A stretch of 64,000 nucleotides of DNA, taken from assembly GCA_029959085.1 (NCBI GenBank), contig JARWIR010000010.1:35084731-35148730 (forward strand). Direction: 5' to 3'. The notes below the pieces were generated by a model. The model searched no databases and was not told the DNA's origin. It saw nothing but the letters and a program-made list of their open reading frames with translations. A program made the position numbers and the translations under genes. Below, one piece after another: positions 1 to 11,260 of the stretch. Position 1 is the first letter of the stretch, and the number at the start of each line of letters is the position of its first letter. This DNA is from Nemophila menziesii (Eukaryota > Streptophyta > Magnoliopsida > Boraginales > Hydrophyllaceae).

Positions 1-536
1 TAACCTCAACCTTAACTTTAAACTTAAAGCTTAAAATTTAGCTTAAAATTAACCTTAACCTTAAACCTTAAACCTTGAACCTCAAACTTTAACCTTTACC
101 TTAACCTTAAACCTTAAACCTTAAATTTAACTTTCACCTTCACCTTCATCTTTACCTTTTTAACCTTTATCTTAATCTTAAAGTTAAAACTTAACTTTAA
201 CCTTAATTATAAAATTAATCTTAACTTGAACCATGAACCTTAAAGCTTAAACCTTAAACCTTAACCTTAACTTTAACCATAAACTTAACCTTAATATTTA
301 ACGTTAAACCTTAAACATTAAATCCTAAAACTTAAACCTTAGCCTTAAATCTTAAACCTTAACCTTCACCTTCACCTTCATTTTAACTTTTATAACCACT
401 ATATTAACCTTAAAGTTAAAACTTAACCTTATCCTGAATGTTAAAACTTAACTTTTACCTTGAACCTTAAACCTAAACCTTAACCTTAACTTTAACCATA
501 ACCTTAACCTTAACCTTAAGTGGAATATTATTTTTT
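1..536. repeat. Degenerate CCTTAAA-like minisatellite, 3' part of a Helitron
   Basis: Nearly the whole stretch is made of 6- to 7-base units of the type CCTTAA or CCTTAAA with many substitutions (AACTTA, TTCACC, GTTAAA). It resembles the plant telomere repeat CCCTAAA but differs consistently at one base and is not a clean array. It runs up to a Helitron 3' hairpin at 540-566, as two other blocks in this window do, so it is read as the 3' interior of a Helitron whose 5' end lies outside the window. No gene is seen in it. Confidence 0.8.
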
Positions 537-566
537 TGAGTGCCTTCAGGCACGGGCTATACCTAG
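537..566 (+). mobile_element. Helitron 3' terminus (hairpin plus CTAG)
   Basis: A 6-bp stem (GTGCCT / AGGCAC, 540-553) is followed by GGGCTATAC and CTAG at 563-566, the usual Helitron 3' end (hairpin about 10 bases before CTRR). The same terminal sequence recurs at 8976-9002 and 13173-13199, where the stem is the perfect palindrome GTGCCTTAAGGCAC. The next base begins another Helitron 5' end. Confidence 0.8.
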
Positions 567-810
567 TCTATATAATAAAGCAGAACCAAAACTAATTTAC
601 CCTATTTATCCTCAAACTCCCCCGTTAGTCTCATAATCCCCCCATTTAGCTCATAATCCCCCCATTCATCTCATAATTCCCTTATTATTCTCTTTTATTT
701 TCATTTTACCCATAAATCCCCACCAAACTATCCACCATCGAACACCCAAAAAACCCACCAAGCCTCCCCCCATTAGGCTCATAATCCCCTTATTATTCTC
801 TTTTATTTTC

Positions 811-878
811 ATCCGCCACCATCAACCATCGAACACCCAAAAGAATCCGCCACCATCAACCATCGAACACCCAAAAGA
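811..878. repeat. 34-bp tandem duplication
   Basis: Two nearly identical 34-base units, each starting ATCCGCCACCATCAACC, lie head to tail at 811-844 and 845-878. Similar but diverged text (CACCATCAACCATCGAA) occurs just before and after. It lies in the 5' non-coding part of the Helitron. Confidence 0.75.
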
Positions 879-1052
879 CCCACCAAGCCGCTCTCCTGCA
901 ACGAGAAGACCTCCGCCACCACTCGGGATCATTCTCCACCATCAACCATCGAAGACTTAGGTAAAATTAATTGTTACCGTTTCTTATTTTTTTTATCATT
1001 TTACCTATTCTATAGACAATGGCCATTGTTATGACCATTTATACTACATAGA

Positions 1053-1425
1053 AGCTATCAGAATGTGGAAATGAAAAGAGGAGATTGGATGTGTCCTGAG
1101 TAAGTGTAAGCCTTTACTTTGAGTGATTGAAAAAGATATTAATTAAATACATTTGGAATTTTGTAGATGCGATTTCCTCAATTTTGCAAGAAATTTACGA
1201 TGTTTAAAATGCCAAACAGAAGGTCCGAAGAGGGTAGATGCTAATGATATTGAAATGAAGAAGGGGGATTGGAATTGCTCAGGGTAAGTACTAAGTAGAG
1301 CCTATTATTTCTATTCGATATTATATATTTTTATTAACTCTATTAAGTATTATGACAGGTGTGGATTTATGAATTTTGCTAGCAAAATGAGTTGTTTTCG
1401 ATGTAGGGAGGCACGTCTCAAAAGG
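1053..1425 (+). pseudogene. Captured RanBP2-type zinc-finger gene fragment (3 exons)
   Basis: Exons at about 1053-1099, 1167-1283 and 1359-1425 join in frame across two short GT-AG introns. The joined text gives two RanBP2-type zinc-finger units: the first from GDWMCPECDFLNFARN to LRCLKCQ, the second from GDWNCSGCGFMNFASK to MSCFRCRE. The spacing CX2CX10CX2C is kept in both. Known plant relatives include organellar VAR3/OZ-type proteins. Retained introns show that genomic DNA, not cDNA, was captured. There is no start or stop of its own; transcripts could only arise by read-through. The family call is firm, the exact parent gene is not. Confidence 0.8.
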
Positions 1426-1524
1426 GATTTAAACCCCAACACAAGAAACCACAAAAAACCCATCTCATGTTCTTCCTTAAAATCATCAAAAACCGACAAA
1501 AACCCATAAAAAACCCATCTCATA

Positions 1525-1921
1525 TACGTTGAAAGCGACAGATTACCGATAGAGGGTGAGACAATCTCAGCCAAGAATGGTCAAACTTTAGCCGGTGGTA
1601 AAGGTGCGAATCAAGCCGTGTGTGGTGATGAGCTTTCGTATCCAAGGTGAAGATGCTCATGGGAAATTGATCACTGATGCGCTGAAAGATGGTGGGGTGG
1701 ATATTGATTATTTGAAAAGTATTAGGGGGAATGTACCTACTGGTCATGCTGTTGTGATGCTTCAAAATGATGGTCAGAACTCGATTATTATCGTGGGTGG
1801 TGCAAATATTGTGGGTTGGCCTAAGAATTTGAGTGATGGCGATTTAGAAGCTGTGAGAAATGCTGGGATAGTTTTGCTTCAATGAGAAATTCCTGATTTT
1901 GTTAATGTTCAAGTTGCAAAG
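1525..1921 (+). pseudogene. Captured ribokinase (PfkB family) exon fragment
   Basis: The text reads as the N-terminal half of plant plastid-type ribokinase, which phosphorylates ribose: PIEGETISAKNGQTLAGG, GANQAV, then after a small deletion and frame change near 1640 GEDAHGKLITDALKDGG, VPTGHAVVMLQ, DGQNSIIIVGGAN and RNAGIVLLQ. A TGA at 1883-1885 follows LLQ where the family continues with Arg, Glu, Ile, Pro. The exon then reads on to a GT donor at 1922. The longest open piece is 1595-1885. ATP-binding C-terminal exons are absent. It is a broken, Helitron-borne copy. Confidence 0.85.
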
Positions 1922-1924
1922 GTA

Positions 1925-3180
1925 CTATCTTTTTTATTCGGTTTTAATCTTGGTTTATTGAATTAACTTTTGGGACTACTTTTGAGCAAGAAATTTTGGT
2001 TTTTTTGGTGTTGATTGCACAATAGGTTCCTATAATTTGCAAGCTTCTCTTCATACTCACCTTTTCACCAAGCTGCTTTCCTGCAAAAGAAAACTGCCGC
2101 CACTCAAGGACCATTATCCACCCTTATCAACCCGTTGTCAAAGAACCAATTAAGGTAAATATTAATTTGTACCATTACAACTCTTAAATATTGAATTACT
2201 CATTTTTTCATATTAGCATTTCGGGAAAACACAAAGGAATCTCTTCCCACCAAGCCTCTCTCCTGCACAAGATACATGCGGCCACCATTTTCCACCATTA
2301 TCAACCAGGCTTTGCTAAGCCATTAATCGAAGAGCCCAAATAAGGTAAAAAATCAATTTTACCTTTGAAACTCTACAAAATTGATTTAATGTTTACCTAA
2401 TTGGGTTCTTCGCCAATTAGAGTTAGGGTATAATTTAGGTTTTCTTATAATAAGAACATTAGGGTATAATTTATTTCAAATTTCATATTTTTATTAATCA
2501 GCCTTAGGTCCTTCACTGGTTACTGACAAGCAAGAAATTGAGTTGCAGTATTAGCTTATGCAGACACCTTAATTTGCATCTTAATTGATCGTGTGTGCAC
2601 CATGGTATATGCAGGTGTGTTTTAAGGGGTGAAAAAGGAAAGAAGACCAAGCAGTTGAGATCCGAAAGGGAAAATGGGAGAAGACCTTGCTTCAAAATTG
2701 TCGAGCTGAAAAGGTCTTCTATAGCTTACTCGATGATTGAGCAAGTTAAAATAAGGGTTTTGGGTAATTTTTCAGGATTATTTGATTTAAATATATTTAT
2801 TAAATTCTCATACAAATCCTACAATATCCATATTATGACCGTTGAAAGCCCTTTATGTTTTGATATAAATTTATCAAGCATTGTCGCATAGCTGCTCATA
2901 AATTACATAGAGAACTAATGGTTCACGTTGTAGCATTTCAGTTTCTTTTCGAAATCATTGTCCTACATTGAATTGATGAGTAGTAGTCTGCTTAGTCACG
3001 AGAAGAATGCACAATCATGGGGAGTAAATTGCATAGACTTAGATCATTCCTTTTTATGAGACAAAATATATTAGTTTCACGGAATATAGGCTTTATTTTA
3101 TTTGAGTGTCTCGGTTTGGGTGCACTAAAATCTGTTATAAAATGTGAATTTGTCTCACACTAAGACCAATATTATATGCA
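1925..3180. other. Helitron interior without a recognised gene
   Basis: Contains two of the exon-like modules (2066, 2248). A GA-rich stretch at 2629-2710 follows a possible acceptor (TATGCAG, 2607-2613) and could be one more captured exon, but its protein (charged, Lys/Arg/Glu-rich) was not recognised. The rest is AT-rich with no supported feature. Confidence 0.4.
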
Positions 3181-3181
3181 G

Positions 3182-3388
3182 AATTCACATGAAGCCTCTT
3201 GAGTACACAACTTATGGAAAACCAAACACATATGTGTTTAAAAACGCTAAAAATGTGTTAGACACAAGTTGCCACGTCAGCATATGTTAACTGTCCAGGA
3301 AATGGTTTGAATTGCTCTTTCAAGACTTTGTACATGATAGGAGATAATCCTCTGGTTGACATAAAAGGGGCTCGACAGGTTTGTTTAA

Positions 3389-3433
<45 letters not shown>

Positions 3434-3677
3434 AAAATATTATGATATGGTGTTGTGGGTTTTCAGGCAGGGGAGACATGGTTTTCTATCTTGACAAGGA
3501 CATGTGTTTCTTAAGGGAGAAGAAAATCATGATGAACATCCAACAGATTTGGTAAGTCAACGAATTAATCGTCTCACAATTTAATTCAATTTATTAAGGT
3601 CTAAATTTTTTGTACAGGTGGTTGATTGTGTGGAAGATGCAATTGAATACATATTGAAAAAAGAGTCTGTCTCATAA
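3182..3677 (+). pseudogene. Captured HAD-superfamily hydrolase, C-terminal exons
   Basis: Three exons (3182-3378, 3467-3551, 3618-3677) with GT-AG introns encode the C-terminal end of a CECR5-like HAD hydrolase. Recognisable pieces are KPLEYTTYGKPN, YVFKNA, then after a +1 shift near 3269 LYMIGDNPLVDIKGARQ (the conserved HAD motif with GDNPxxD), WFSILTRT, then a second frame change and ENHDEHPTDL joined to VVDCVEDAIEYILKK and a natural-looking TAA. Both frame changes and the missing N-terminal half mark it as a pseudogene. Its function in the parent is an uncharacterised phosphatase-type hydrolase. Intron 1 contains an (AT)n tract. Confidence 0.85.
3391..3431. repeat. (AT)n microsatellite
   Basis: About 20 uninterrupted AT dinucleotides inside the first intron of the captured hydrolase fragment. 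Confidence 0.95.
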
Positions 3678-4719
3678 GAAGGTTTCATTCAGATCATATG
3701 AATACAAATCATTTTTTTTTACTATTTATTGTTTCATCTGCCAATTTCTTTTGGTTATGAAGATGAAGGGCATGAATTATTTTACATACATATATGAAGT
3801 TGTCAAGTCTTTGTACAAAATAAACTAAATCGTAATTACTCTTAATTAGAATTTCGTTTACTGTTTACATAATTACTTTTCGTGAATTTCCAGGCTGGAG
3901 CTTTAACATTTTACATACTTTCAGCTATTTTTTTCGCGTAGTTTTGTCATCATTTTCATGGTCACAGTTTTTATAGCTGCTCTTGATTTTTAGCTGATCA
4001 TTTTCATTGGTATTACCTTCACTTTAGTATATGCATTAGTTCTCTACCCTAGATATCTCAGTAATTCCAAGAAATTAACCACGTTGATTATGGAATAAAC
4101 AGAGATGTAGATACAATTTGTGATAATGATTTTCTCTATTATGCCTGTAAAAGTTACAAATGGAATATATCTGTTAAGGAGATGGAAATGGGCAGAAGAC
4201 ACAATTTGAGCACTATGATTTTGATCTACTTGAGAGTAAGTGATCATTTTGTATAGCTCAAAGTTTATACAATATATTGGAAGTGTAAATACAACAATTA
4301 CTGAAATTCCAAATGTGTAGGAGTCAGATTTTTCTTCATATCAGGCTTTAGGCATGGGATACAAATATAGAAAAACTGAATTATATCTTAACATGATAAT
4401 ATATAAACCTCCTCAATTCTGTAAAAGGGGCAAGATGATTGTCAAAAAGTTTATCTCTTCTCTAGATCGTTGGCGGTCATGAAGTTCTTTTACAAAACAA
4501 TGCAAAAACACTTTATATACTAACTTAAATATTTAACAGCTTTATACTGTTGTTAGGAAAAATCTCTTTGCCTGCTGGCATGCAAATTCAATTTTTTATT
4601 CACTTACACACTCTATTTGAAAAAACTACATCTCTAAAAAGCCTTGGTATTTTATTAATAATACATTTTCTCATGTATTATTCATACCTTAAAATAAAAT
4701 CTCAACTGTTGTATAATTT
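3678..4719. other. Helitron interior, no feature recognised
   Basis: AT-rich text after the hydrolase stop codon, probably captured 3' flank. No coding potential longer than short random frames, no repeat and no terminal motif was seen. Confidence 0.4.
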
Positions 4720-5000
4720 ACCTATTTTTCTCATTCTTTTATTTATTATATACATATACGCATGGAAATATCAAATAATATATAATCATTTTAATCTTCA
4801 TATAAATAAAATTATAAAAATTCGAATTAACTTTCATATAAATAAAATTTATTCCTTTTTATAAATAATTATAAAGTACTAAAAAATTTAATATTTTTTT
4901 CAAAATTTATTATAAAAAAAGTTCAACTAGATATAATATAAAATTTAAAAAAAAACCACTTTACATTACAATATTTAAATAATTTTTTTTTTATTTTCTT
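4720..5000 (+). mobile_element. Truncated copy of the Helitron 5' region
   Basis: From TTCTCATTCTTTTATTTATT onward this matches the 5' interior of the Helitrons at 9003, 10948 and 13200: ATATACATATACGCATG, ATAAATAAAATTATAA, TTCAACTAGATATAATATA and CATTACAATATTTAAATAA occur in the same order. The TCTATATAATAAA end itself is missing here, so the copy is 5'-truncated. Confidence 0.65.
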
Positions 5001-5339
5001 TATTTTTAATCTCATTTGAAACATGAACATTACGATAATGACAATGGGACAGTGATATCTTTTTTATCTCCTATAATAATAATAATAATAATTTTTCAAT
5101 TACTTTTTTTTGTGACATAAAAACTTAATTAGTAGAATATCTTAATCACCACAGATAAATAAAGCCTTATCACCTTTTGGTAAACTTTTTAATGTAAATG
5201 GTATATTTCCTTTACATGCATTGGTTTAAATTATAATTAAAATACAAAGATAGTCATTAAAAAAATAAAAAAAATGAATAGAAAAGATTGAGCAATGTTT
5301 CCCTCGAGAGGTCTAATTTACAAAATGAGACCCCTTTAT

Positions 5340-5433
5340 GCAAAAATATTATAAATTGAAGACCCCTAAAAACATCAAAAAATTGGAGGCCCGAAGCGGT
5401 CGCCTCTTCAACCTACCCTCGGGACCGGCCCTG
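5340..5433. mobile_element. Possible hAT-type 3' terminus
   Basis: The text ends in GGGACCGGCCCTG (5421-5433), whose complement CAGGGCCGGTCCC resembles common plant hAT terminal inverted repeats. No matching 5' end or 8-bp target duplication was found, so this may be a relic. Confidence 0.3.
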
Positions 5434-5534
5434 GGCCTTCCCTGTATAATCTACTTACTATATTGATTCATGACTTGAATTTATAATATATTCTTTAGGA
5501 TTAAGAGACCAAATGTTGAATAGGATTAAAATGA

Positions 5535-6985
5535 ACCTTAACCCTCAACCTATTAACCATGACCTCAACTTCTTAACTATTATTTCTTTAACCTTAACCC
5601 TAACCTTGACCTTAAATTTAACCTTAACCTTAATCTTAACCTAAACGTTAATCTTAACCTTAACTTTAACCTTACACCTTAAACCTTAAACCCTAATCTT
5701 CATCTTCATCTTAACCTTTAATTTAATCTTAACGCCTAAACATATATCCTTAAACCTTACATCTTAAACATTAAACCTTAAACCTTAAACCTTAATCTTC
5801 ATCTTCACCTTAACCGTGACTTTAAACTTAACCCTCAACCCTTAAACCTTTAACCTTCACCCTTAAACCGTAAACCTTAAACCTTAAACCTAAAACCTTA
5901 ACTTTTACATTTACCTTCACCTTTATCTTAACTTTAAACTTAACCTTAAGCATAACCTTAACCTTGATGTTGAAACTTAACCTTAAACTTGAACCTTGAA
6001 CGTTAAATCTTAAACCTTAACCTTAACTTTAACCTTAAATCTTACACCTTAAACCTTAAACCTTAAACCCTAATCTTCATCTTCATTGGAACCTTAAATT
6101 TAATCTTAACGCCTAAACATTTATCCTTAAACCTTACATTTTAAACATTAAACCTTAATCTTCATCTTCACCTTAACCTTAACTTTAAACTTAACCCTTA
6201 AACCTTTAACCTTAATCATTAAACCCTAAAACTTAATCCTAAAACCTTAAATTTAACCTTTACCTTCACCTTTATCTTAACTTTAACCTTAACCTTGACC
6301 TTAACCATAAACTTAACCTTGGCTTTAATACCTAACCTTAACCTTGAGCCTTAAACCTTAAACCTTAACCTTAACTTTAACCATGACCTTGAATCTTAAA
6401 CCTTAAATCTTAAACCTTAACCTTAACTTTAACCTTAAGTCTTACACCTTAAACCTTAAACCTTAAACCCTAATCTTCATTTTCATTGTAACCTTAAATT
6501 TAATCTTAACGCCTAAACATTTATCCTTAAACCTTACATCTTAAACAATAAACCTTAAACCTTAATCTTCATCTTCAACTTAACCTTAACTTTAAACTTA
6601 ACCCTTAAACCTTTAACCTTAACCCTTAAACCCTAAACCTTAAACCTAAAACCTTAACTTTTACCTTTACCTTCACCTTTATCTTAACTTTAACCTTAAC
6701 CTTAAAAATAACCTTAACCTTGACGTTAAGACTTAACCTTAACCTTGAGCCTTAAACCTTAAACCTTAACCTTAACTTTAACCATGACCTTAACCTTAAA
6801 CTTTACCTTAAAAATTTAACTTTAAACCTTAAACTTAACCTTAACCTTAATATTTAACCTTAAACTTTACCTTAAAACTTTAACTTTTAAACCGTAAACT
6901 AACATTAACCTTAACTTTAACCTTAACTGTAACCTTACCATTAAACTTAACCTTAAACTAAACCTTAACCTGAACCCTTAATCCA
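5535..6985. repeat. Degenerate CCTTAAA-like minisatellite inside Helitron
   Basis: About 1.45 kb of CCTTAA/CCTTAAA-type units. It also has higher-order structure: a sub-block containing TAATCTTCATCTTCA, CGCCTAAACAT and TATCCTTAAACCTTACAT recurs near 5695, 6065 and 6465, about 370-400 bases apart, so the array grew by duplicating larger units as well as single hexamers. Confidence 0.8.
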
Positions 6986-7012
6986 TTATCATTTTGCCAG
7001 CAAAGCTCAGAC

Positions 7013-7340
7013 ATGGAGAACTCTTATTTTCAGGAATATCTCAAGTTCCTCACTTCTACTAGAAAGTGAGTATTAGTACATTTTTAATTCTTTTGCTTTC
7101 GTCCTTTTCCTCACTAATTAAACGTGAAATCAACATGGAAGAGTTGAAAGGATTTAAGGGTATTAAAGTGAAGAGAGCTACTTATATTCTTGAATTACGT
7201 GAAGATTCTCCTAACCCATTCAAGTCTGTAGGTCTATATTTTTCTTTTGTATTGTGATGGATCATTGATGATCGTTTTTGTTGTTTGTTTTTAACAGCTT
7301 GACGAGTTGGAAAAAATTGGTAAATCTGCAAAGTAGGTAT
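7013..7340 (+). pseudogene. Unrecognised captured exon pieces
   Basis: An ATG at 7013 opens MENSYFQEYLKFLTSTRK and meets a GTGAGT donor. A second open piece (about 7120-7233) reads MEELKGFKGIKVKRATYIL and ELREDSPNPFK, then a GTAGGT donor. A third piece after an ACAG acceptor reads LDELEKIGKSAK with a stop. The order exon-donor-acceptor-exon resembles a host gene fragment, like the other captured pieces in this Helitron, but I do not recognise the family. Confidence 0.4.
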
Positions 7341-7456
7341 TATTTTAAACTTAGGTAGTTACTTTTCAACGTTGTATCAGAAATGTTTATTTTTTGAGTG
7401 ATGATAAAAAAAGAATCTCTCAATGGTTACAGGTAAAAATTATGATGAATAGGGTA

Positions 7457-7668
7457 GTCGGAGATCTTTTCAGTTTTTTGTAATAATTTCATATGTTTTT
7501 TGTAACCAGGGATATATGAAGTAAGGACAGCCGGAGATCTTTTACTTTTTTGTAATCACTTCATATGTTTTTTGTAACCAAGGATATATGAAGTAAGGAC
7601 AACTAGAAATCTTTTCAGATTTTGTAATAGCTTCATATGTTTTTTGTACACAAGGATATATGAAGTGT
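7457..7668. repeat. 73-bp tandem repeat, three units
   Basis: Units start at 7457, 7530 and 7602. Each has GGAGATCTTTT-like text, TTCATATGTTTTTTGTA and AAGGATATATGAAGT. The TTCATAT and ATATGAA ends of each unit are complementary, so every unit can fold into a hairpin. Confidence 0.8.
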
Positions 7669-8970
7669 TATTGTGATTAATTCATAAAACCACTTCATAT
7701 ATCTGCAGTTTATCCCACAAAGGCCAAAGTGTATGATATGAATGTCATGTAAATCTTTAATATTTCCTTCGGGAGGAAAATGCTTTTAATTAAAAAAAAT
7801 TGTATTATATATGTCTCAAAAGTTTTGATTCAACTATACACGCGGAAGAATTGTTCATCTCAACTGTAAAGAGCTAGATAAAAATTGGAAATTTCACTAA
7901 ACTGTATCAGTTGAATGTTAATATTATGGTGATAATTTGCATAAAGGAGGAGATGCAAATGCAGCGGATCATACAAGTCAAACAATACACTGGCGTGCAT
8001 TTTGAGGTGTAGTTCAAGTTGCTAAGCTTTTAGTACAAGAAGGTGGCATGTAAAATTTGGGTTTGATTGATCAGTGTTTATAATTTCTTTCTAATTTTGG
8101 GTGAAATGCTTCATTGGTACATGTATTATGGGAAATGACCAAATATATTGCATCGTTGGTCCCCGTATTCATATTCTTATTGTTGAAATGTGATAAACCG
8201 TTTTAACTGACTCCTTTTTCAAATTGGAAAATCTACAGGAATTAGTGTTCCAACATAAATTAAATAATGATTTTCATGTAGCACTACTTGAAGAATCAAG
8301 TTTCATTATGATGATAACAGATGTTCAAGTGGAGCCAAAATGGGGTTGCGGTTTTATCGTATTGTATTAAGAATGAGGTGAACCGAGGAGCAGTTAAGTG
8401 CCAGATGAGATGGAGAATTCACAATTGAAAATAATGCTAGGTTTTTCAGTTGGTCATAGTGATAAGTGATATATTTTTCAGTTGGTCATTCCACAATAAA
8501 AAATTCATAATGTTTCATTAAGTTAGGGATGACTTATGTTTCACTTTTTTTTAAATTCATCGTAACTCTATGGGAAATTTTGTGGTTGTTATTCTTTTTT
8601 TTAAATGTGGAATTGGGTGGAAACTCATTAGAGAAAACACAAAAAAGGTCATCTTTTGATTTGTTTGGTTTTTCTTCTTAATTTCTAATTTTACTGTACT
8701 TCTAGACATATTTCATGTTATTTAAAATAGCAAATTATATACATTTTGTAAAATGTCACATTTATTCGTGGATTTTTTAAAAAGATTCTTAAATAAAATC
8801 TGAAAAAATATAGGATCAAAGGTAAAATACGGTGGTTAAAGAGAATTTTCATGTTCTTCATATATCACTTAAGGATTTGAGAATCGTCAATATTTTTTGT
8901 TTTATATGTAAATTTTTTAGTTCAGTTCAATCATCGACCTTTCTTATTATTGCGTAACTTTTTTTAATCA
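7669..8970. other. Helitron interior, no feature recognised
   Basis: AT-rich sequence between the 73-bp repeats and the 3' hairpin. No gene, array or terminal repeat was identified. Confidence 0.4.
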
Positions 8971-8975
8971 TCGAA

Positions 8976-9002
8976 GTGCCTTAAGGCACGGGTAATACCT
9001 AG
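8976..9002 (+). mobile_element. Helitron 3' terminus
   Basis: Perfect palindrome GTGCCTTAAGGCAC (8976-8989), GGGTAATAC, then CTAG (8999-9002). It is immediately followed by the 5' end TCTATATAATAAA of the next element. Confidence 0.85.
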
Positions 9003-9629
9003 TCTATATAATAAAGAAAAATAAAACCTAACTCTCCCTATTTATCCTCAAACTTCCCCATTCGTCTCATAATTTCCCCATTTGGCTCATAATTCCCCTA
9101 TTATTCTCATTCTCTCATTTATTATATACACATACACATGAAAATATTAAATAATATGAAATCCATTTAACCTTCATATAAATAAAATTATAAGTATTCA
9201 AATTAACTTTCATATAAATAAAAATTTATTCTTTTTTATTAAAATTTACAAAGAATTAAAAAATTTAAGAATTTTTTCAAAATTTATTATAAGAAAAGTT
9301 CAACTAGATATAATATAAAATTAAAAAAAAAATCACTTTACATTACAATATTTAAATAATTTTTTATTTCTTTTATTTTCTTTGTCAAAACATGTATAAT
9401 TTTGAAATAAATCATTTCAACTTTATAAAAATAAACTTTTCAAGACAAGAAATATATTGATTCATCCAATAAAAATTATAGAATATTAGAAAGTCAAGAT
9501 GAAATTCATAGGATAATAAATATATATATGTGTCTATCATATAAAAATTTAAAATTAATAAACACTTAAAGGATAATTAATAATTAAAATAATCTGATAA
9601 TAGACAATTAACATTCATTATTCATTATA

Positions 9630-10894
9630 TCTCTATATCTTTATAATAAAGTACTTTTTTAAACGGGTTGGACCCTCTACGAAAAAGACGAGCATGATCG
9701 TCTTTGGTCCCTTAATTAATTTCTTCACATTAAATGCATTAATTTTTTTTCTAATAAAAACTTAATTGTCCCTTATCCCACTCCATTAGACATCTAAAAG
9801 TTCCGAATTTGATCCACGCTGACCGCAAACCTCTAAACTTAACCTAAATTCTTAACCGTAACCTAAACCTTAACTTTAACCTTAACCTCAAAGTCAACCT
9901 CAACCTCAACCTCAACCTTTGAATTAAACTTAACATCAACCTGTAACTTAAATTTAACCTTAACTTTAACCTTAAACTAAAACTAAACCTCAACCTCAAC
10001 CTTGAATTAAACTTAATATCAACCTCTAACTTAAATTTAACCTTAAACTTGACCTTAACCTTCTCCTTAACCCTAGCCCTGGCCCTATGCCTGGCCCTAG
10101 CCCTCGACCTAGCCTTAGCCTTAGCGTTAGCCTTAGTCTTAGTATTAGCCTTAACCTTGGCCTTAACCTTAGCCCTAGCCTTAGCCTTAGTCTTAGCCGT
10201 AGCCTTAGCCTTAGCCTTAGTCTTAGTCGTAGCCTTAGCCTTAGCATTAAACTTATCCCTAGCCTTAGTCGTAGCCTTAGTATTAGCCTTAGCCTTAACC
10301 ATAACCATAAACTTAACATTAACCTTAAACTTAACCCTTAACCCCTTAACCCCTTAACCTTAACCTCGACTTTTTAAATAATAACCTTAACCCTAACCTA
10401 ACATTAACCTTAACCTTAACCTTAAACTTAAACTTAAACTTAAACATACACTTCAACTTAAACTTAAATTTAAACTTAAACATAATTTTAACTTAACCTT
10501 AACCTTATTGTTAACGTTAACCTTACCCTCACCCTTACCCTTACCCTTAACCTTAACAATAATATTAACCTCAACTTTAACCTTAAACTTAACCATAACC
10601 TTAGATATTACACCTTAAATCTAAACCTTAAACTTTAAACCATAAACCTAATCTTCATCTTCACCTTCACCTTAACCTCAACCTTAACTTTAAACTTAAA
10701 GCTTAACAGTTTACATTAAAAATTAACCTTAACCTTAAACCTTAAACCTTGAACCTTGAACCTCAAACCTTGACATTTACCTTAATCGTAAACCTTAAAC
10801 CTTAAATTTAACTTTCACCTTCACCTTCATCTTTACTTTTTTAACCTTTATACAAAAACTTAACTTTAACCTTAATTATAAAGTTAATCTTAAA
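9630..10894 (+). mobile_element. Second Helitron type, truncated copy 1
   Basis: Begins ATCTCTATATC, ATAATAAAGTACTTTTTTAAACG and is closely parallel to 13790-15040, including GACCGCAAACCTCTAA and the CCTTAGC-rich array. It breaks off near 10894, where text from the other Helitron type's interior resumes. No 3' hairpin is present at the break. Confidence 0.55.
9837..10894. repeat. CCTTAA/CCTTAG hexamer array
   Basis: Hexamer array with a striking CCTTAG (CTTAGC) rich core at about 10065-10300. Hexamers keep reading frames open, giving long Lys-Ala and Leu-Arg dipeptide frames on both strands that are not genes. Confidence 0.85.
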
Positions 10895-10947
10895 TTCTTT
10901 TTTATTAAAATTTATAAAGTACTAAAAAATTTAAGATTTTTTTCAAA

Positions 10948-11260
10948 ATCTATATAATAAAGCAGAATGAAACCTAATTCTCCCTATTTATCCTTAAACT
11001 TTCCCATTCATCTCATAATTCCCCCATTTGTCTCATAATTCCTCTATTTTTCGCATTCTTTCATTTATTATATACACATACACATGAAAATATTAAATGA
11101 TATGAAATCCATTTAACTTTCATATAAATAAAATTATAAGTATTCAAATTAACTTTCATATAACTAATATTTATTCTATTTTATTAAAATTTACAAAGTA
11201 CTAAAATATTTAAGTATTTTTAAAATTTATTATAAGAAAAGATCAACTAGATATAATATA
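10948..11260 (+). mobile_element. Helitron 5' region, later split by a fold-back element
   Basis: TCTATATAATAAAGCAGAATG preceded by A, as expected for insertion into AT. It continues with the shared Helitron interior to TCAACTAGATATAATATA, where the fold-back element enters. The interior resumes at 12558. Confidence 0.65.

Larger units (their letters stand above)
881..2350 (+). repeat. Three dispersed copies of a ~100-bp exon-like module
   Basis: Copies start near 881, 2066 and 2248 with CACCAAGC and a CTCCTGCA-like string, run through ACCATTATCAACC-like text and end at AG|GTAAAW, a good 5' splice site, followed by ATTAATTGTTACC-like sequence. They look like repeated copies of a first (untranslated?) exon with its donor. 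The copies have drifted, so the duplication is not recent. Confidence 0.5.
567..9002 (+). mobile_element. Non-autonomous Helitron with captured gene fragments
   Basis: It begins with TCTATATAATAAAGCAG, the plant Helitron 5' consensus, and the next hairpin plus CTAG end in the same orientation is at 8976-9002. Inside are intron-containing fragments of a RanBP2-type zinc-finger gene, ribokinase and a HAD-type hydrolase, an unrecognised exon pair, a second CCTTAAA array, a partial Helitron copy (4720-5000) and a possible hAT end. No Rep/helicase coding region was seen, so it would depend on a partner in trans. Part of the 8.4 kb may be later insertions; treating the two ends as one element is an inference. 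Confidence 0.6.

Noticed and set aside
1..536. Telomere or interstitial telomere tract
   Set aside because: The unit is CCTTAA/CCTTAAA with heavy variation, not CCCTAAA, and ends at a Helitron hairpin.
4550..4864. 104-codon + strand ORF
   Set aside because: Ile/Phe/Lys-rich low-complexity translation that runs into the Helitron 5' repeat; no domain.
7457..7668. CRISPR-like array
   Set aside because: Units are direct head-to-tail repeats without unique spacers, in a plant nuclear context.
9844..10357. Several 80-154 codon frames on both strands rich in Lys-Ala or Leu-Arg
   Set aside because: They are produced by the 6-base repeat, which reads as dipeptides without stops in most frames. The same happens at 14022-14505.
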